Assembly: GCF_900099785.1 (NCBI RefSeq)
Contig: NZ_FNDS01000004.1
Span: forward strand, 62,001 to 126,000
Source of the DNA: Pseudomonas panipatensis
Lineage (GTDB): Bacteria; Pseudomonadota; Gammaproteobacteria; Pseudomonadales; Pseudomonadaceae
Direction of reading: 5' to 3'
Length of the DNA stretch: 64,000 nucleotides
Each line of letters starts with the position of its first letter. The stretch's first letter is position 1. A program made the position numbers and the translations under genes. Under the pieces are notes generated by a model. It was not told the DNA's origin. It saw only the letters and a list, made by a program, of their open reading frames with translations, and made no database searches. This document shows, piece after piece, positions 54,376-63,068 of the stretch.

Positions 54376-55116
54376 TCAGCCGACGAAGCCTTGCAGCTTC
54401 AGTTCGATAGAGCGTGGGTTTTCGCCCTCGGCAATGGACAGCAGCCCCTCCATGAGCATTTCCCGGTAGCTGGATTGACGCAGCACGATGCTCTTCAGCT
54501 TGTTCCCGATCGGCAGCAGCAACAGGTTGGCGAAGCCCACGCCGTAGATGGTGGCGACGAAGGCGACGGCGATGCCGCTACCGAGTTGACTGGGATCGGC
54601 AAGGTTGCCCATGACATGGATCAGGCCCATCACCGCGCCGATGATACCGATGGTCGGCGCATAGCCGCCCATGCTCTCGAAGACCTTGGCCGCTTGCAGA
54701 TCGCGCCCTTCCTGATTGAACAGGTCCACTTCCAGGATGCTGCGGATGGACTCCGGTTCGACGCCATCGACGAGCAATTGCAGGCCCTTGCGCGCATAAG
54801 GATCGAGTTCGCTTTCGGCGACGGTTTCCAGCCCCAGCAGGCCTTCCTTGCGCGCCGTCATGCTCCACCCCACCACCCGGTTGATGCCGCCGGGCAGGTC
54901 CACCTTGGGTGGCAGGACTATCCAGCGCAGCAGGCTGAGCGAGCGCTTGAGCATCGCCACCGGGGTTTGCAGCAAGGCCGCTGCCAGCGTACCGCCGACC
55001 ACGATCAACGCGGCCGGACCGTTGGCCAGCGCGCTGACGTGCCCTCCTTCGAGGAAATTGCCGCCGATGATGGCGACCAGCGCCAGTATCAGACCGACCA
55101 GGCTGAGTACATCCAT
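54376..55116 (-). CDS. motC: Flagellar stator protein MotC
   Basis: 246 residues of the MotA/PomA family: four TM helices (the first at 5-21, the last pair around 150-200, GGYAPTIGIIGAVMGLIHVM) and a cytoplasmic loop with charged residues that touch the rotor (around 80-130). The start at 55116 fits MotA proteins; a longer frame lacks a site. Together with MotD it makes the torque generator. Confidence 0.96.
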   Translation of the reverse strand: MDVLSLVGLILALVAIIGGNFLEGGHVSALANGPAALIVVGGTLAAALLQTPVAMLKRSLSLLRWIVLPPKVDLPGGINRVVGWSMTARKEGLLGLETVAESELDPYARKGLQLLVDGVEPESIRSILEVDLFNQEGRDLQAAKVFESMGGYAPTIGIIGAVMGLIHVMGNLADPSQLGSGIAVAFVATIYGVGFANLLLLPIGNKLKSIVLRQSSYREMLMEGLLSIAEGENPRSIELKLQGFVG

Positions 55117-55132
55117 CAGCGCGAATCCCGAC

Positions 55133-56227
55133 TCATGCACAGGCCTCGCCGAGGTGCCGACCGATGTCGTCGAGGCTGTAGACCGCGTCGGCAAGTCCCG
55201 CCTTGGCGATAGCCATGGGCATGCCGTAGATCACGCAACTGGCCTCGTCCTGCGCCCACACCTGGCTGCCACTCTGCTTGAGCATGCGCGCGCCTTCACG
55301 GCCATCGGCGCCCATGCCAGTGAGCACCACCGCCAGTACCTTGTCGCCATAGGCCTTGGCCGCCGAACCAAAGGTCACGTCGACGCAGGGCTTGTAATTC
55401 AACCGCTCATCGCCAGGGAGAATGCGCACCACACCGCGCCCATCGACCATCATCTGCTTGCCGCCCGGTGCCAGCAGGGCCAGGCCCGGACGCAGCAAGT
55501 CGCCGTCCTCGGCCTCCTTGACGCTAATCCGACAGAGCTTGTCCAGCCGCTCGGCAAAGGCCTTGGTGAAGGCCGCCGGCATGTGCTGGATGAGCACCAG
55601 GGGCGCGGGGAAATTGGCCGGCAGCTGGGTCAGCACCCGCTGCAGCGCCACCGGACCACCGGTGGACGTACCGATGGCGACCAGCCGGTAGGGCTTACGC
55701 TTTGGGGTCGAGGCTTGGGGCGCAGCGGCCTGGGGAGCGGCAGGAGCATGCCGGGGCGCTGCGGCAGCAGCCGGCGAAGGCGGTGCAGAGGCAGGCGCCG
55801 GCGCGGAAAGGAAGGAGGCGTAGCGACGGTTGCTACGGGCGATGGTGTGGACCTTCTCGCAGAGCAACTGGCGGACCTTCTCCGGATTGCGCGAGATATC
55901 CTCGAAGTTCTTCGGCAGGTAATCCACCGCACCGGCATCCAGGGCGTCCAGGGTGACGCGGGCGCCCTCATGGGTCAGCGAGGAGAACATCAGGACCGGG
56001 GTCGGGCAGCGCTGCATGATATTGCGCACCGCGGTGATGCCATCCATGAGCGGCATCTCGTAGTCCATGGTGATCACATCGGGCTTGAGCGCCAGCGCCT
56101 GGTCGATCGCTTCGCGGCCGTTGGTGGCCGTGCCGACCACCTGGATCTGCGGGTCGGCGGAGAGGATTTCCGAGACGCGGCGGCGGAAGAATCCCGAATC
56201 GTCCACCACCAGGACTTTGACAGCCAT
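55133..56227 (-). CDS. cheB: Chemotaxis protein-glutamate methylesterase CheB
   Basis: 364 residues from the ATG at 56227, AGGAG six bases upstream. An N-terminal receiver ([24 protein letters not shown] with the phospho-Asp) joins by an Ala/Pro-rich linker (about 140-175) to the methylesterase domain: nucleophile GTSTGGP, His in [16 protein letters not shown] and Asp in GMGADGREG. It removes methyl groups from receptors for adaptation. In the order cheA-cheB-motC as in P. aeruginosa. Confidence 0.97.
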   Translation of the reverse strand: MAVKVLVVDDSGFFRRRVSEILSADPQIQVVGTATNGREAIDQALALKPDVITMDYEMPLMDGITAVRNIMQRCPTPVLMFSSLTHEGARVTLDALDAGAVDYLPKNFEDISRNPEKVRQLLCEKVHTIARSNRRYASFLSAPAPASAPPSPAAAAAPRHAPAAPQAAAPQASTPKRKPYRLVAIGTSTGGPVALQRVLTQLPANFPAPLVLIQHMPAAFTKAFAERLDKLCRISVKEAEDGDLLRPGLALLAPGGKQMMVDGRGVVRILPGDERLNYKPCVDVTFGSAAKAYGDKVLAVVLTGMGADGREGARMLKQSGSQVWAQDEASCVIYGMPMAIAKAGLADAVYSLDDIGRHLGEACA

Positions 56228-56280
56228 AAACACTCCTGATTAAAGCCATGATCGCGCGCGGGCAGCCCCGCGCGGATTGA

Positions 56281-58536
56281 TCAGATTCGCCGCGCGTAGC
56301 GCTTGAGCATGCTCGGCACGTCGAGGATCAGGGCGATTCGCCCATCGCCGGTAATGGTCGCGCCGGCCATGCCGGGGGTGCCCTGGAGCATCTTGCCCAG
56401 GGGTTTGATGACCACTTCTTCCTGACCGACCAGTTGGTCGACGACGAAACCGATGCGCTGGGTGCCCACCGAGAGGATCACCACATGCCCCTCGCCCTGC
56501 TCCTCGTAGGCGGCACCGGGCACCAGCCAGCGCTTGAGGTAGAACAGCGGCAAGGCCTTGTCGCGGACGATCACCACTTCCTGGCCGTCCACCACGTTGG
56601 TGCGCGACAGGTCGAGGTGGAAGATCTCGTTGACGTTGACCAGGGGGAAGGCAAACGCCTGGTTGCCCAGCATGACCATCAGGGTCGGCATGATCGCCAG
56701 GGTCAGCGGGACCTTGATGACGATCTTCGAGCCTTGGCCCTTGGCCGAGTAGATGTTGATGATGCCGTTGAGCTGGGAAATCTTGGTTTTCACCACGTCC
56801 ATGCCGACACCGCGGCCGGAGACGTCGGAAATCTCGGTCTTGGTCGAGAAGCCGGGGGCGAAGATCAGGTTGTAGCAGTCGGACTCGCTCAGCCGTTCCG
56901 CCGCATCCTTCTCCAGCAGGCCTTTCTCCACCGCCTTGGCGCGGAGGATATCCGGGTCCATGCCCTTGCCGTCGTCGGAGATCGACAGCAGGATATGGTC
57001 GCCTTCCTGCTCGGCGGACAGCACCACTCGCCCGCCACGGGGCTTGCCGGCGGCTTCGCGCTCCTCCGGCGATTCGATACCGTGGTCGACGGCATTGCGC
57101 ACCAGGTGCACTAGCGGATCGGCCAGCGCCTCGACCAGGTTCTTGTCGAGATCGGTCTCTTCGCCGACCAGCTCCAGGTTGATTTCTTTCTTCAGGTTGC
57201 GCGCGAGATCGCGCACCAGCCGCGGGAAGCGTCCGAAGACCTTCTTGATCGGCTGCATGCGGGTTTTCATCACCGACATCTGCAGGTCGGCGGTAACCAC
57301 ATCGAGGTTGGCCACGGCTTTGCTCATGGCCTCGTCGCCGCTGTTCAACCCCAGGCGCACCAGGCGGTTTCGCACCAACACCAGCTCGCCGACCATGTTC
57401 ATGATCTCGTCGAGCCGCGCGGTATCGACGCGCACCGTGGTCTCCGCCTCGCTGGCACTCTTCTCATGGACAGGCGCGGCGGCAGGCCGCGAAGGCTCAG
57501 GCGCCTTGGCTGGCGCGGCGGGTCGGGCCTTGGCCACAGCCGGCACCACTGCCGCAGCAGGCGCCGCCGGTGCTACCGCGGCAGCGGGAGCTTCCTCGGC
57601 GGCACCGAACTTGCCCTTGCCGTGCAGTTCGTCGAGCAATGCCTCGAATTCATCGTCGGTAATCTGATCGTCGCCGGAAGCGGCAGGGCTGCTCTCGGCT
57701 GGCGCCGCGGGTTTTGCGGCAACGTTTTCGACCACTGCCTTGTCGGCACTGAACTGACCCTTGCCGTGCAATTGATCGAGCAAGGCTTCGAATTCATCGT
57801 CGGTAATCTGGTCGTCGCCGGACTTTGCAGGTGCGCTCTCCGCTGGCGCAGCGGGTGCGGCGGCGTTCTCGGCAACCGCCTTGGCGCCAGCGAATTGCCC
57901 CTTGCCATGCAACTGGTCGAGCAGCGCTTCGAATTCGTCGTCGGTGATTTCATCGCCAGCGGCGTTGCCGGTCGGCTCGGCCGCTGCAGCCGGCGCCGGT
58001 TGCGCGGTATCGGCTGGCTCCAGCGCATCGAGCAACTGCTCGAACTCGGCATCGGTGATTTCGCCATAGGCTGGCGTCTGAGCGGCAGCGGGAACCGCCT
58101 CGACCGGCGCCTCGGCAACGGGCTCCGGCGCCTGCTCGTCGTCTCCGGCCGGTTCCGCCAGGCGCGCAAGCGCAGCGAGCAACTCGGCGGACGCGGGAGT
58201 GGGCTCCTGCTGGTTGCGGACCTGATCGAACATGACGTTGACCGTGTCCAGCGCCTGCAGCACCACATCCATCAGCTCGGAGCTGACCCGACGCTCGCCT
58301 TTGCGCAGGATGTCGAAGACGTTCTCCGCGATATGGCAACACTCGACCAGCGCATTCAGCTGGAGGAAGCCCGCCCCACCCTTGACAGTGTGGAAGCCAC
58401 GGAAAATAGCGTTGAGCAAGTCCATGTCATCCGGTCGGCTTTCCAGCTCGACCAGTTGTTCGGACAATTGCTCGAGAATCTCGCCGGCCTCCACCAGGAA
58501 GTCCTGGAGGATTTCTTCATCGGCGTCGAAGCTCAT
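56281..58536 (-). CDS. cheA: Chemotaxis histidine kinase CheA with repeated linker motif
   Basis: 751 residues. HPt domain P1 (1-110) with His49 in FHTVKGGAGF; then an Ala/Pro/Glu-rich linker of about 250 residues that replaces a folded P2 and has four copies of an (E/Q)ITDxEFExLLDxL motif (at about 160, 197, 244 and 292, the last three followed by HGKGxF); dimerisation P3 from about 365; kinase P4 with DHGIESPEE, DDGKGMD and GRGVGMDVVK; CheW-like P5 at the C-terminus. It phosphorylates CheY and CheB. See the separate note on the repeats. Confidence 0.97.
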   Translation of the reverse strand: MSFDADEEILQDFLVEAGEILEQLSEQLVELESRPDDMDLLNAIFRGFHTVKGGAGFLQLNALVECCHIAENVFDILRKGERRVSSELMDVVLQALDTVNVMFDQVRNQQEPTPASAELLAALARLAEPAGDDEQAPEPVAEAPVEAVPAAAQTPAYGEITDAEFEQLLDALEPADTAQPAPAAAAEPTGNAAGDEITDDEFEALLDQLHGKGQFAGAKAVAENAAAPAAPAESAPAKSGDDQITDDEFEALLDQLHGKGQFSADKAVVENVAAKPAAPAESSPAASGDDQITDDEFEALLDELHGKGKFGAAEEAPAAAVAPAAPAAAVVPAVAKARPAAPAKAPEPSRPAAAPVHEKSASEAETTVRVDTARLDEIMNMVGELVLVRNRLVRLGLNSGDEAMSKAVANLDVVTADLQMSVMKTRMQPIKKVFGRFPRLVRDLARNLKKEINLELVGEETDLDKNLVEALADPLVHLVRNAVDHGIESPEEREAAGKPRGGRVVLSAEQEGDHILLSISDDGKGMDPDILRAKAVEKGLLEKDAAERLSESDCYNLIFAPGFSTKTEISDVSGRGVGMDVVKTKISQLNGIINIYSAKGQGSKIVIKVPLTLAIMPTLMVMLGNQAFAFPLVNVNEIFHLDLSRTNVVDGQEVVIVRDKALPLFYLKRWLVPGAAYEEQGEGHVVILSVGTQRIGFVVDQLVGQEEVVIKPLGKMLQGTPGMAGATITGDGRIALILDVPSMLKRYARRI
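57607..58059 (-). repeat. Fourfold coding repeat in the cheA linker
   Basis: The DNA for the CheA linker holds a degenerate unit followed by three close copies of about 57 bp encoding ITDDEFEALLD(Q/E)LHGKG(Q/K)F, each separated by about 28 residues of Ala/Pro-rich spacer. The nucleotide sequences of the three are nearly alike with silent differences, which fits duplication followed by drift under selection on the protein. Confidence 0.85.
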
Positions 58537-58566
58537 GCGGTGCTCCCTACGGTGTGATCACACACC

Positions 58567-59352
58567 TCAAAAACCAAGGCTGGACAACAGATCGTCGACG
58601 TCGTCCTGACCGGATACGACGTCCACTCTTTTATCGGCAGCGACCTGCGGACCTTCACCCTTGGACGATCTTTCTTTTGCGACTTCATCGCGCATTTCCT
58701 GGTGGTCGTGCTCGATGCCGGCGTAACGATCGACCTGCCCCGCCATCCAGACCAGCTTGACCAGGTTGCTCTCGACCTCGGTGACCAGCTTGGTGACGCG
58801 CTTGATCACTTGCCCGGTGAGATCCTGGAAATCCTGCGCGAGAAGGATGTCGTTGAGGTGCGCGGAGAGTTTGCGGCTGTCCTGGGCGCTGCTGTAGAGG
58901 TATTGCTCGACGCGCTTGGCCAGGTCGCGGAAGGCGTCCGGCCCCAGCTCCCGACGCATGAAGCGCGACCAATCCTGCTGCAGCGCCTTGGCCTCGCTCT
59001 CGATATGCCCGACCAGTGGCGTGCACTCCTCCACCAGGTCCATGGTGCGGTTGGCCGCCTTCTCGGTCATCTGCACCACGTAGGACAGACGATCGGTGGC
59101 GTCGGCGATCTGCGACATTTCCTCGACGTGCCGCGAATGCGGGTCGATCTGGAAATTGACGATAGCGTTGTGCAGTTCGCGGGTGAGCTTTCCGACCTCC
59201 TGGTAGAGGCCACGGTCGCGCGCCTGGTTGAGCTCATGGATGAGCTGTACGGCCTGCTGGACCTCGCCCCGTTCCAGGCTGTCGACCAGTTCGTGCGCTT
59301 GTTTTTTCAGGGTCGACTCGAAGTCACCCGTGGAATCGTTGACGAGCTCCAT
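58567..59352 (-). CDS. cheZ: CheY-phosphate phosphatase CheZ
   Basis: 261 residues from the ATG at 59352. Long helices make the four-helix bundle; the catalytic Gln is in LLAQDFQDLTGQVIKRV near 180. The C-terminus ends DDVDDLLSSLGF, the peptide that docks on CheY. It shortens the life of CheY-P. Between cheY and cheA as in other polar flagellates. Confidence 0.97.
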   Translation of the reverse strand: MELVNDSTGDFESTLKKQAHELVDSLERGEVQQAVQLIHELNQARDRGLYQEVGKLTRELHNAIVNFQIDPHSRHVEEMSQIADATDRLSYVVQMTEKAANRTMDLVEECTPLVGHIESEAKALQQDWSRFMRRELGPDAFRDLAKRVEQYLYSSAQDSRKLSAHLNDILLAQDFQDLTGQVIKRVTKLVTEVESNLVKLVWMAGQVDRYAGIEHDHQEMRDEVAKERSSKGEGPQVAADKRVDVVSGQDDVDDLLSSLGF

Positions 59353-59371
59353 GACGCCCTCTTGGTCGGCT

Positions 59372-59746
59372 TCAACCGCCAACCCGCTCGAAAATCTTCT
59401 CGATCTTTTCTTTCAGCACCTGAGCGGTGAAAGGCTTGACCACGTAGCCGTTGACCCCGGCCTGAGCCGCTTCGATGATCTGGTCGCGCTTGGCTTCCGC
59501 GGTCACCATCAGCACCGGCAGATGCTTCAGGCGTTCGTCGGCACGCACGGCGCGCAACAGGTCGATACCGGTCATGCCCGGCATGTTCCAGTCAGTGACG
59601 AGGAAATCGAAATTGCCGCTGTGCAGCATCGGCAGCGCGCTGGTGCCGTCGTCGGCCTCAGCGGTATTGGTGAACCCCAGGTCACGCAGGAGGTTCTTGA
59701 TGATGCGCCTCATCGTGGAGAAGTCGTCCACAATGAGAATTTTCAT
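59372..59746 (-). CDS. cheY: Chemotaxis response regulator CheY
   Basis: 124 residues: acidic pair in [11 protein letters not shown], phospho-Asp in [10 protein letters not shown] near 56, Thr in [10 protein letters not shown], and KPF in [12 protein letters not shown]. The stand-alone receiver binds FliM when phosphorylated and reverses the motor. A gap of 284 bp separates it from fliA upstream; I saw no promoter in it that I would trust. Confidence 0.98.
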   Translation of the reverse strand: MKILIVDDFSTMRRIIKNLLRDLGFTNTAEADDGTSALPMLHSGNFDFLVTDWNMPGMTGIDLLRAVRADERLKHLPVLMVTAEAKRDQIIEAAQAGVNGYVVKPFTAQVLKEKIEKIFERVGG

Positions 59747-60030
59747 GTTCTTGTCCAAACCTGCCTCCGTCCAGTCCCTGACGCGCCGCCACGGACGCGC
59801 CTTGAAAACCCATTGGCCGGCGCCCGACAGGCACCCACCCTGATTCGCTTCCCGGGTACGGGGCCTCCACCGGGAACTCCCCGACGGACCACACCCCCAC
59901 CCATTTCGTGCCGCTCCACCTGGAGCCGTGCCGGCCCCGCTTTCCGCTCGATGGTGCCGCACGGGTCAAACCGGCAAGATTCTATCCGTCTTGTCGGAAA
60001 ATTCCGCTATGGCTTTGTTGCGATCGGCAC

Positions 60031-60777
60031 TCAATGCGCCCGCCATTCCGCCAGACGCGCGCGCAATCGAGCGGCGCACTGGCTATGCAACTGACTGACC
60101 CGCGACTCGCTGACCCCCAGCACTTCACCGATCTCCTTGAGGTTCAGTTCTTCGTCGTAGTAGAGCGCCAACACCAGCCGCTCGCGTTCGGGGAGCTTGG
60201 TGATGGCGTCGGCCAACGCCGCCTGGAAGCGCTCGTCCTCCAATCCATGGGACGGTTCATTGTCCAGGTGCATGGAGTCTTCCACCGCGCCACCCTGACC
60301 ACCCTCCAGCACCAGGTCGTCGAAACTGTACAGACGACTGCCCTGGGTGTCGCTGAGGATCGCGTAATAATCGTCGAGACTCATATTGAGTTCGGCAGCG
60401 ACTTCCTGATCTTTAGCATCCCGCCCGGTACGCGCTTCGATCGCCCGGATGGCATCGCTGACCATGCGTGTGTTGCGGTGGACCGAGCGTGGCGCCCAAT
60501 CCCCCTTGCGTACCTCGTCGAGCATGGCGCCACGGATACGGATGCCCGCGTAGGTTTCGAAGCTGGCACCCTTGCCGGAGTCATATTTCTTCGCCGCCTC
60601 GAGCAGGCCGATCATGCCGGCCTGCATCAGGTCTTCCACCTGGACGCTGGCCGGCAGGCGGCCGAGCAGATGGTAAGCGATCCGCTTCACCAGCGGGGCG
60701 TAACGCTGGATCAGCTGTTCCTGGGAGTTCTGCGCCTGCGCCTTGCTGTACATACGCGCTCCGGAGCCGCTCATCAT
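60031..60777 (-). CDS. fliA: Flagellar sigma factor FliA (sigma 28)
   Basis: 248 residues. Region 2 (LIQRYAPLVKRIAYHLLGRLP, DLMQAGMIGLLEAAKKY, YAGIRIRGAMLDEVRKGDW), region 3 and region 4 (LPERERLVLALYYDEELNLKEIGEVLGVSESRVSQLH, HTH at the end) are complete. It directs class IV flagellar genes such as fliC and che. Its ATG at 60777 overlaps the fleN stop (ATGA). Confidence 0.98.
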   Translation of the reverse strand: MMSGSGARMYSKAQAQNSQEQLIQRYAPLVKRIAYHLLGRLPASVQVEDLMQAGMIGLLEAAKKYDSGKGASFETYAGIRIRGAMLDEVRKGDWAPRSVHRNTRMVSDAIRAIEARTGRDAKDQEVAAELNMSLDDYYAILSDTQGSRLYSFDDLVLEGGQGGAVEDSMHLDNEPSHGLEDERFQAALADAITKLPERERLVLALYYDEELNLKEIGEVLGVSESRVSQLHSQCAARLRARLAEWRAH

Positions 60778-61604
60778 ACGGCCGAACCCGTGGTTGGATT
60801 CTGCACCAGGCGCTCCACGAAGAACTCCAGGTGCCCACGCGGGTTGGCCGGCAGCGGCCAGCTGTCGACTTTCTGGGCGATGGCACGGAAGGCCAGCGAA
60901 GCCTTGCTGCGCGGGAATGCGTCATAGACCGCGCGTTGCTTCTGTACCGCCTTGCGCACCGACTCGTCGTAGGGAACGGCGCCAACGTACTGCAGCGCCA
61001 CATCGAGGAAGCGATCGGTGACCTTGGTCAGCTTGGCGAACAGGTTGCGCCCTTCCTGCGGGCTGTGCGCCATGTTGGCCAGCACGCGGAAGCGCGTCAT
61101 GCCGTAGTCGCGATTGAGCAATTTGATCAGTGCGTAGGCGTCGGTGATCGACGTCGGCTCGTCGCAGACCACCAGCAGCACTTCCTGAGCGGCACGCACG
61201 AAGCTGACCACCGAATCGCCGATGCCAGCGGCGGTGTCCACCACCAGCACGTCGATGTTTTCGCTGATATCGCTGAAAGCCTGGATGAGTCCGGCATGCT
61301 GCATCGGCGATAGCTGCACCATGCTCTGCGTGCCGGACGCCGCGGGAACGATGCGGATACCGCCCGGCCCCTGGAGAATCACGTCACGCAGGTCACATTC
61401 GCCCTCGATGACATCGGCCAGGGTGCGTTTGGGAGAAAGCCCCAGCAAGACGTCGACGTTGGCCAGTCCGAGGTCGGCGTCCAGCAGCATGACGCGGCGA
61501 CCCAGCTCGGCCAGGGCCAGCGACAGATTCACCGACACATTGGTCTTGCCGACACCACCCTTGCCACCGGTGACCGCGATTACCTGAACGGGATGCATAC
61601 CCAT
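60774..61604 (-). CDS. fleN: Flagellar number regulator FleN (FlhG)
   Basis: 276 residues, a MinD/ParA-type ATPase: GGKGGVGKTNVSVNLS near 13-28, LLDADLGLANVDVLLGL and VVDTAAGIGDSV. FleN binds the master regulator FleQ and limits the cell to one polar flagellum. The start matches the Pseudomonas protein (HPVQVIAVTGGKGG). Upstream flhF ends 152 bp away. Confidence 0.97.
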   Translation of the reverse strand: MGMHPVQVIAVTGGKGGVGKTNVSVNLSLALAELGRRVMLLDADLGLANVDVLLGLSPKRTLADVIEGECDLRDVILQGPGGIRIVPAASGTQSMVQLSPMQHAGLIQAFSDISENIDVLVVDTAAGIGDSVVSFVRAAQEVLLVVCDEPTSITDAYALIKLLNRDYGMTRFRVLANMAHSPQEGRNLFAKLTKVTDRFLDVALQYVGAVPYDESVRKAVQKQRAVYDAFPRSKASLAFRAIAQKVDSWPLPANPRGHLEFFVERLVQNPTTGSAV

Positions 61605-61756
61605 AAACCTTACCTTGCCTCTTCATCGACCCCGACGCCATTCGTTGCGCCTGGATCCTGCCGGTTGCAGTGCTCTCCGCCCCCAGCGCTGACGGATCTG
61701 TTCGAGCATCCGTATCCGCTTGGCGACCCCCGTTACGCGGGAGTCGCGGGAATCGT

Positions 61757-63058
61757 TCAGCCGGCGTAACGCGCCGGTTGCTGATAAAGGCCGGCGAATA
61801 ACCCGGCCATGGTGTCCTCACAGGGTTCGTCGGGGGCCTGCAGACTGACCGCGCGGCTGACCAGTTGGTGCGCGCGGGCAACCTGCAGATCATCCGGAAT
61901 TCGCGGCCCGTCCGCCAGATAGGCAACCGAAAGACGTTGTGCTATTACCAGCGCCAGGGCTTCCCCCAGGCTGCCGGCTTCGTCCAGCTTGGTGAGCACG
62001 CAGCCGGCCAGGCCACAGGTGCGGTAAGCGTGCCAGGCGGCCTTCATCACCTGGCTTTGACTGGTAGCCGCCAACACCAGGTAACTCTTCACGTTCAGGC
62101 TCTGCGCCGCCAGCGCTTCGAGCTGCATGCGCAGCGCCGGATCACTGGCCGGCAGTCCGGCGGTGTCGATCAGCACCAGGCGCTTGCGCGCCAAAGGCGC
62201 CATGGCCTGTACCAGAGACTGACCGGGATCGACCAGGGTCACCGGGACGTTGAGGATGCGCCCGAGGGTCTTGATCTGCTCCTGGGCGCCCAGGCGGAAA
62301 CTGTCCATGCTCACCAGCGCCAGGCTCTGCGCGCCGTATTTCAGGACGTAACGCGCGGCCAGCTTGGCCAAAGTGGTGGTCTTGCCCATCCCGGCCGGAC
62401 CGACCAGGGCGATCACCCCACCCTGCTCCAGCAAGTCTGCGTCCGGCGTGCGGATGGCGCGCGCCAGATGCGCCAGGAGCATGCGCCAGGCCTGTTTGGG
62501 ATCGGCAATGCCGGCCACGCGCTCGAGCAGTTGGCGGCTCAGGTCGGCCGGCATGCCCATGCGCTGCAGGCGGCGCCACAGGCCAGCCTGCTTGGGCCGC
62601 TGGCTCTGCAGTTGATTCCAGGCGATGGAACCAAGCTGCACTTCGATCAGCTCGCGCAGCCCGTTGAGTTCGAAGCGCATGGCTTCCAGAGTCTGCTGGC
62701 TGGCGCTCGGTGCGGCAGGCGCCACCGGCGCGGCCATGGCTTCGGCCAGGCTCGGGCGCTTGGCGGGTTCGGCGCCATACAATTGACGATCCTTGCGCGC
62801 ATCCTGCGCGGCGCGGATCGGCGTGCTCAGCTCGGCGCGGGCCTGAGCGATGCGCGCCTGGGTCTTGCGCAACTCGGCTTCCAGCGCAGGATTCGGCTTA
62901 CTGGCGGCCGCCGGCGGCTGATAGTCCAGCGCCGCAGTCAGCTCGACGCCACCCGCGACCCGGCGGTTGCCGATGATGGCGGCATCCGCGCCCAGCTCAT
63001 CACGGACCAGCTTCATGGCCTGGCGCATATCGGCGGCGAAAAAGCGTTTAACCTGCAT
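61757..63058 (-). CDS. flhF: Flagellar SRP-like GTPase FlhF
   Basis: 433 residues from the ATG at 63058 (MQVKRFFAADMRQAMKLV). The basic N-terminal B domain and linker (1-215) lead to the NG domain with P-loop GPAGMGKTTTLAKLAARY near 229, SMDSFRLGAQEQ, LVLIDTAGLP and LTKLDEAGSLGEAL. It sets the polar site of flagellum assembly. It follows flhA by ten bases. Confidence 0.97.
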   Translation of the reverse strand: MQVKRFFAADMRQAMKLVRDELGADAAIIGNRRVAGGVELTAALDYQPPAAASKPNPALEAELRKTQARIAQARAELSTPIRAAQDARKDRQLYGAEPAKRPSLAEAMAAPVAPAAPSASQQTLEAMRFELNGLRELIEVQLGSIAWNQLQSQRPKQAGLWRRLQRMGMPADLSRQLLERVAGIADPKQAWRMLLAHLARAIRTPDADLLEQGGVIALVGPAGMGKTTTLAKLAARYVLKYGAQSLALVSMDSFRLGAQEQIKTLGRILNVPVTLVDPGQSLVQAMAPLARKRLVLIDTAGLPASDPALRMQLEALAAQSLNVKSYLVLAATSQSQVMKAAWHAYRTCGLAGCVLTKLDEAGSLGEALALVIAQRLSVAYLADGPRIPDDLQVARAHQLVSRAVSLQAPDEPCEDTMAGLFAGLYQQPARYAG

Positions 63059-63068
63059 GGCGCTGTCC

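Noticed and set aside
59747..60030. A sigma-28 promoter before cheY
   Set aside because: I looked for TAAA-N15-GCCGATAA on the minus strand and found only weak partial matches such as ACGGATAG without a proper -35.
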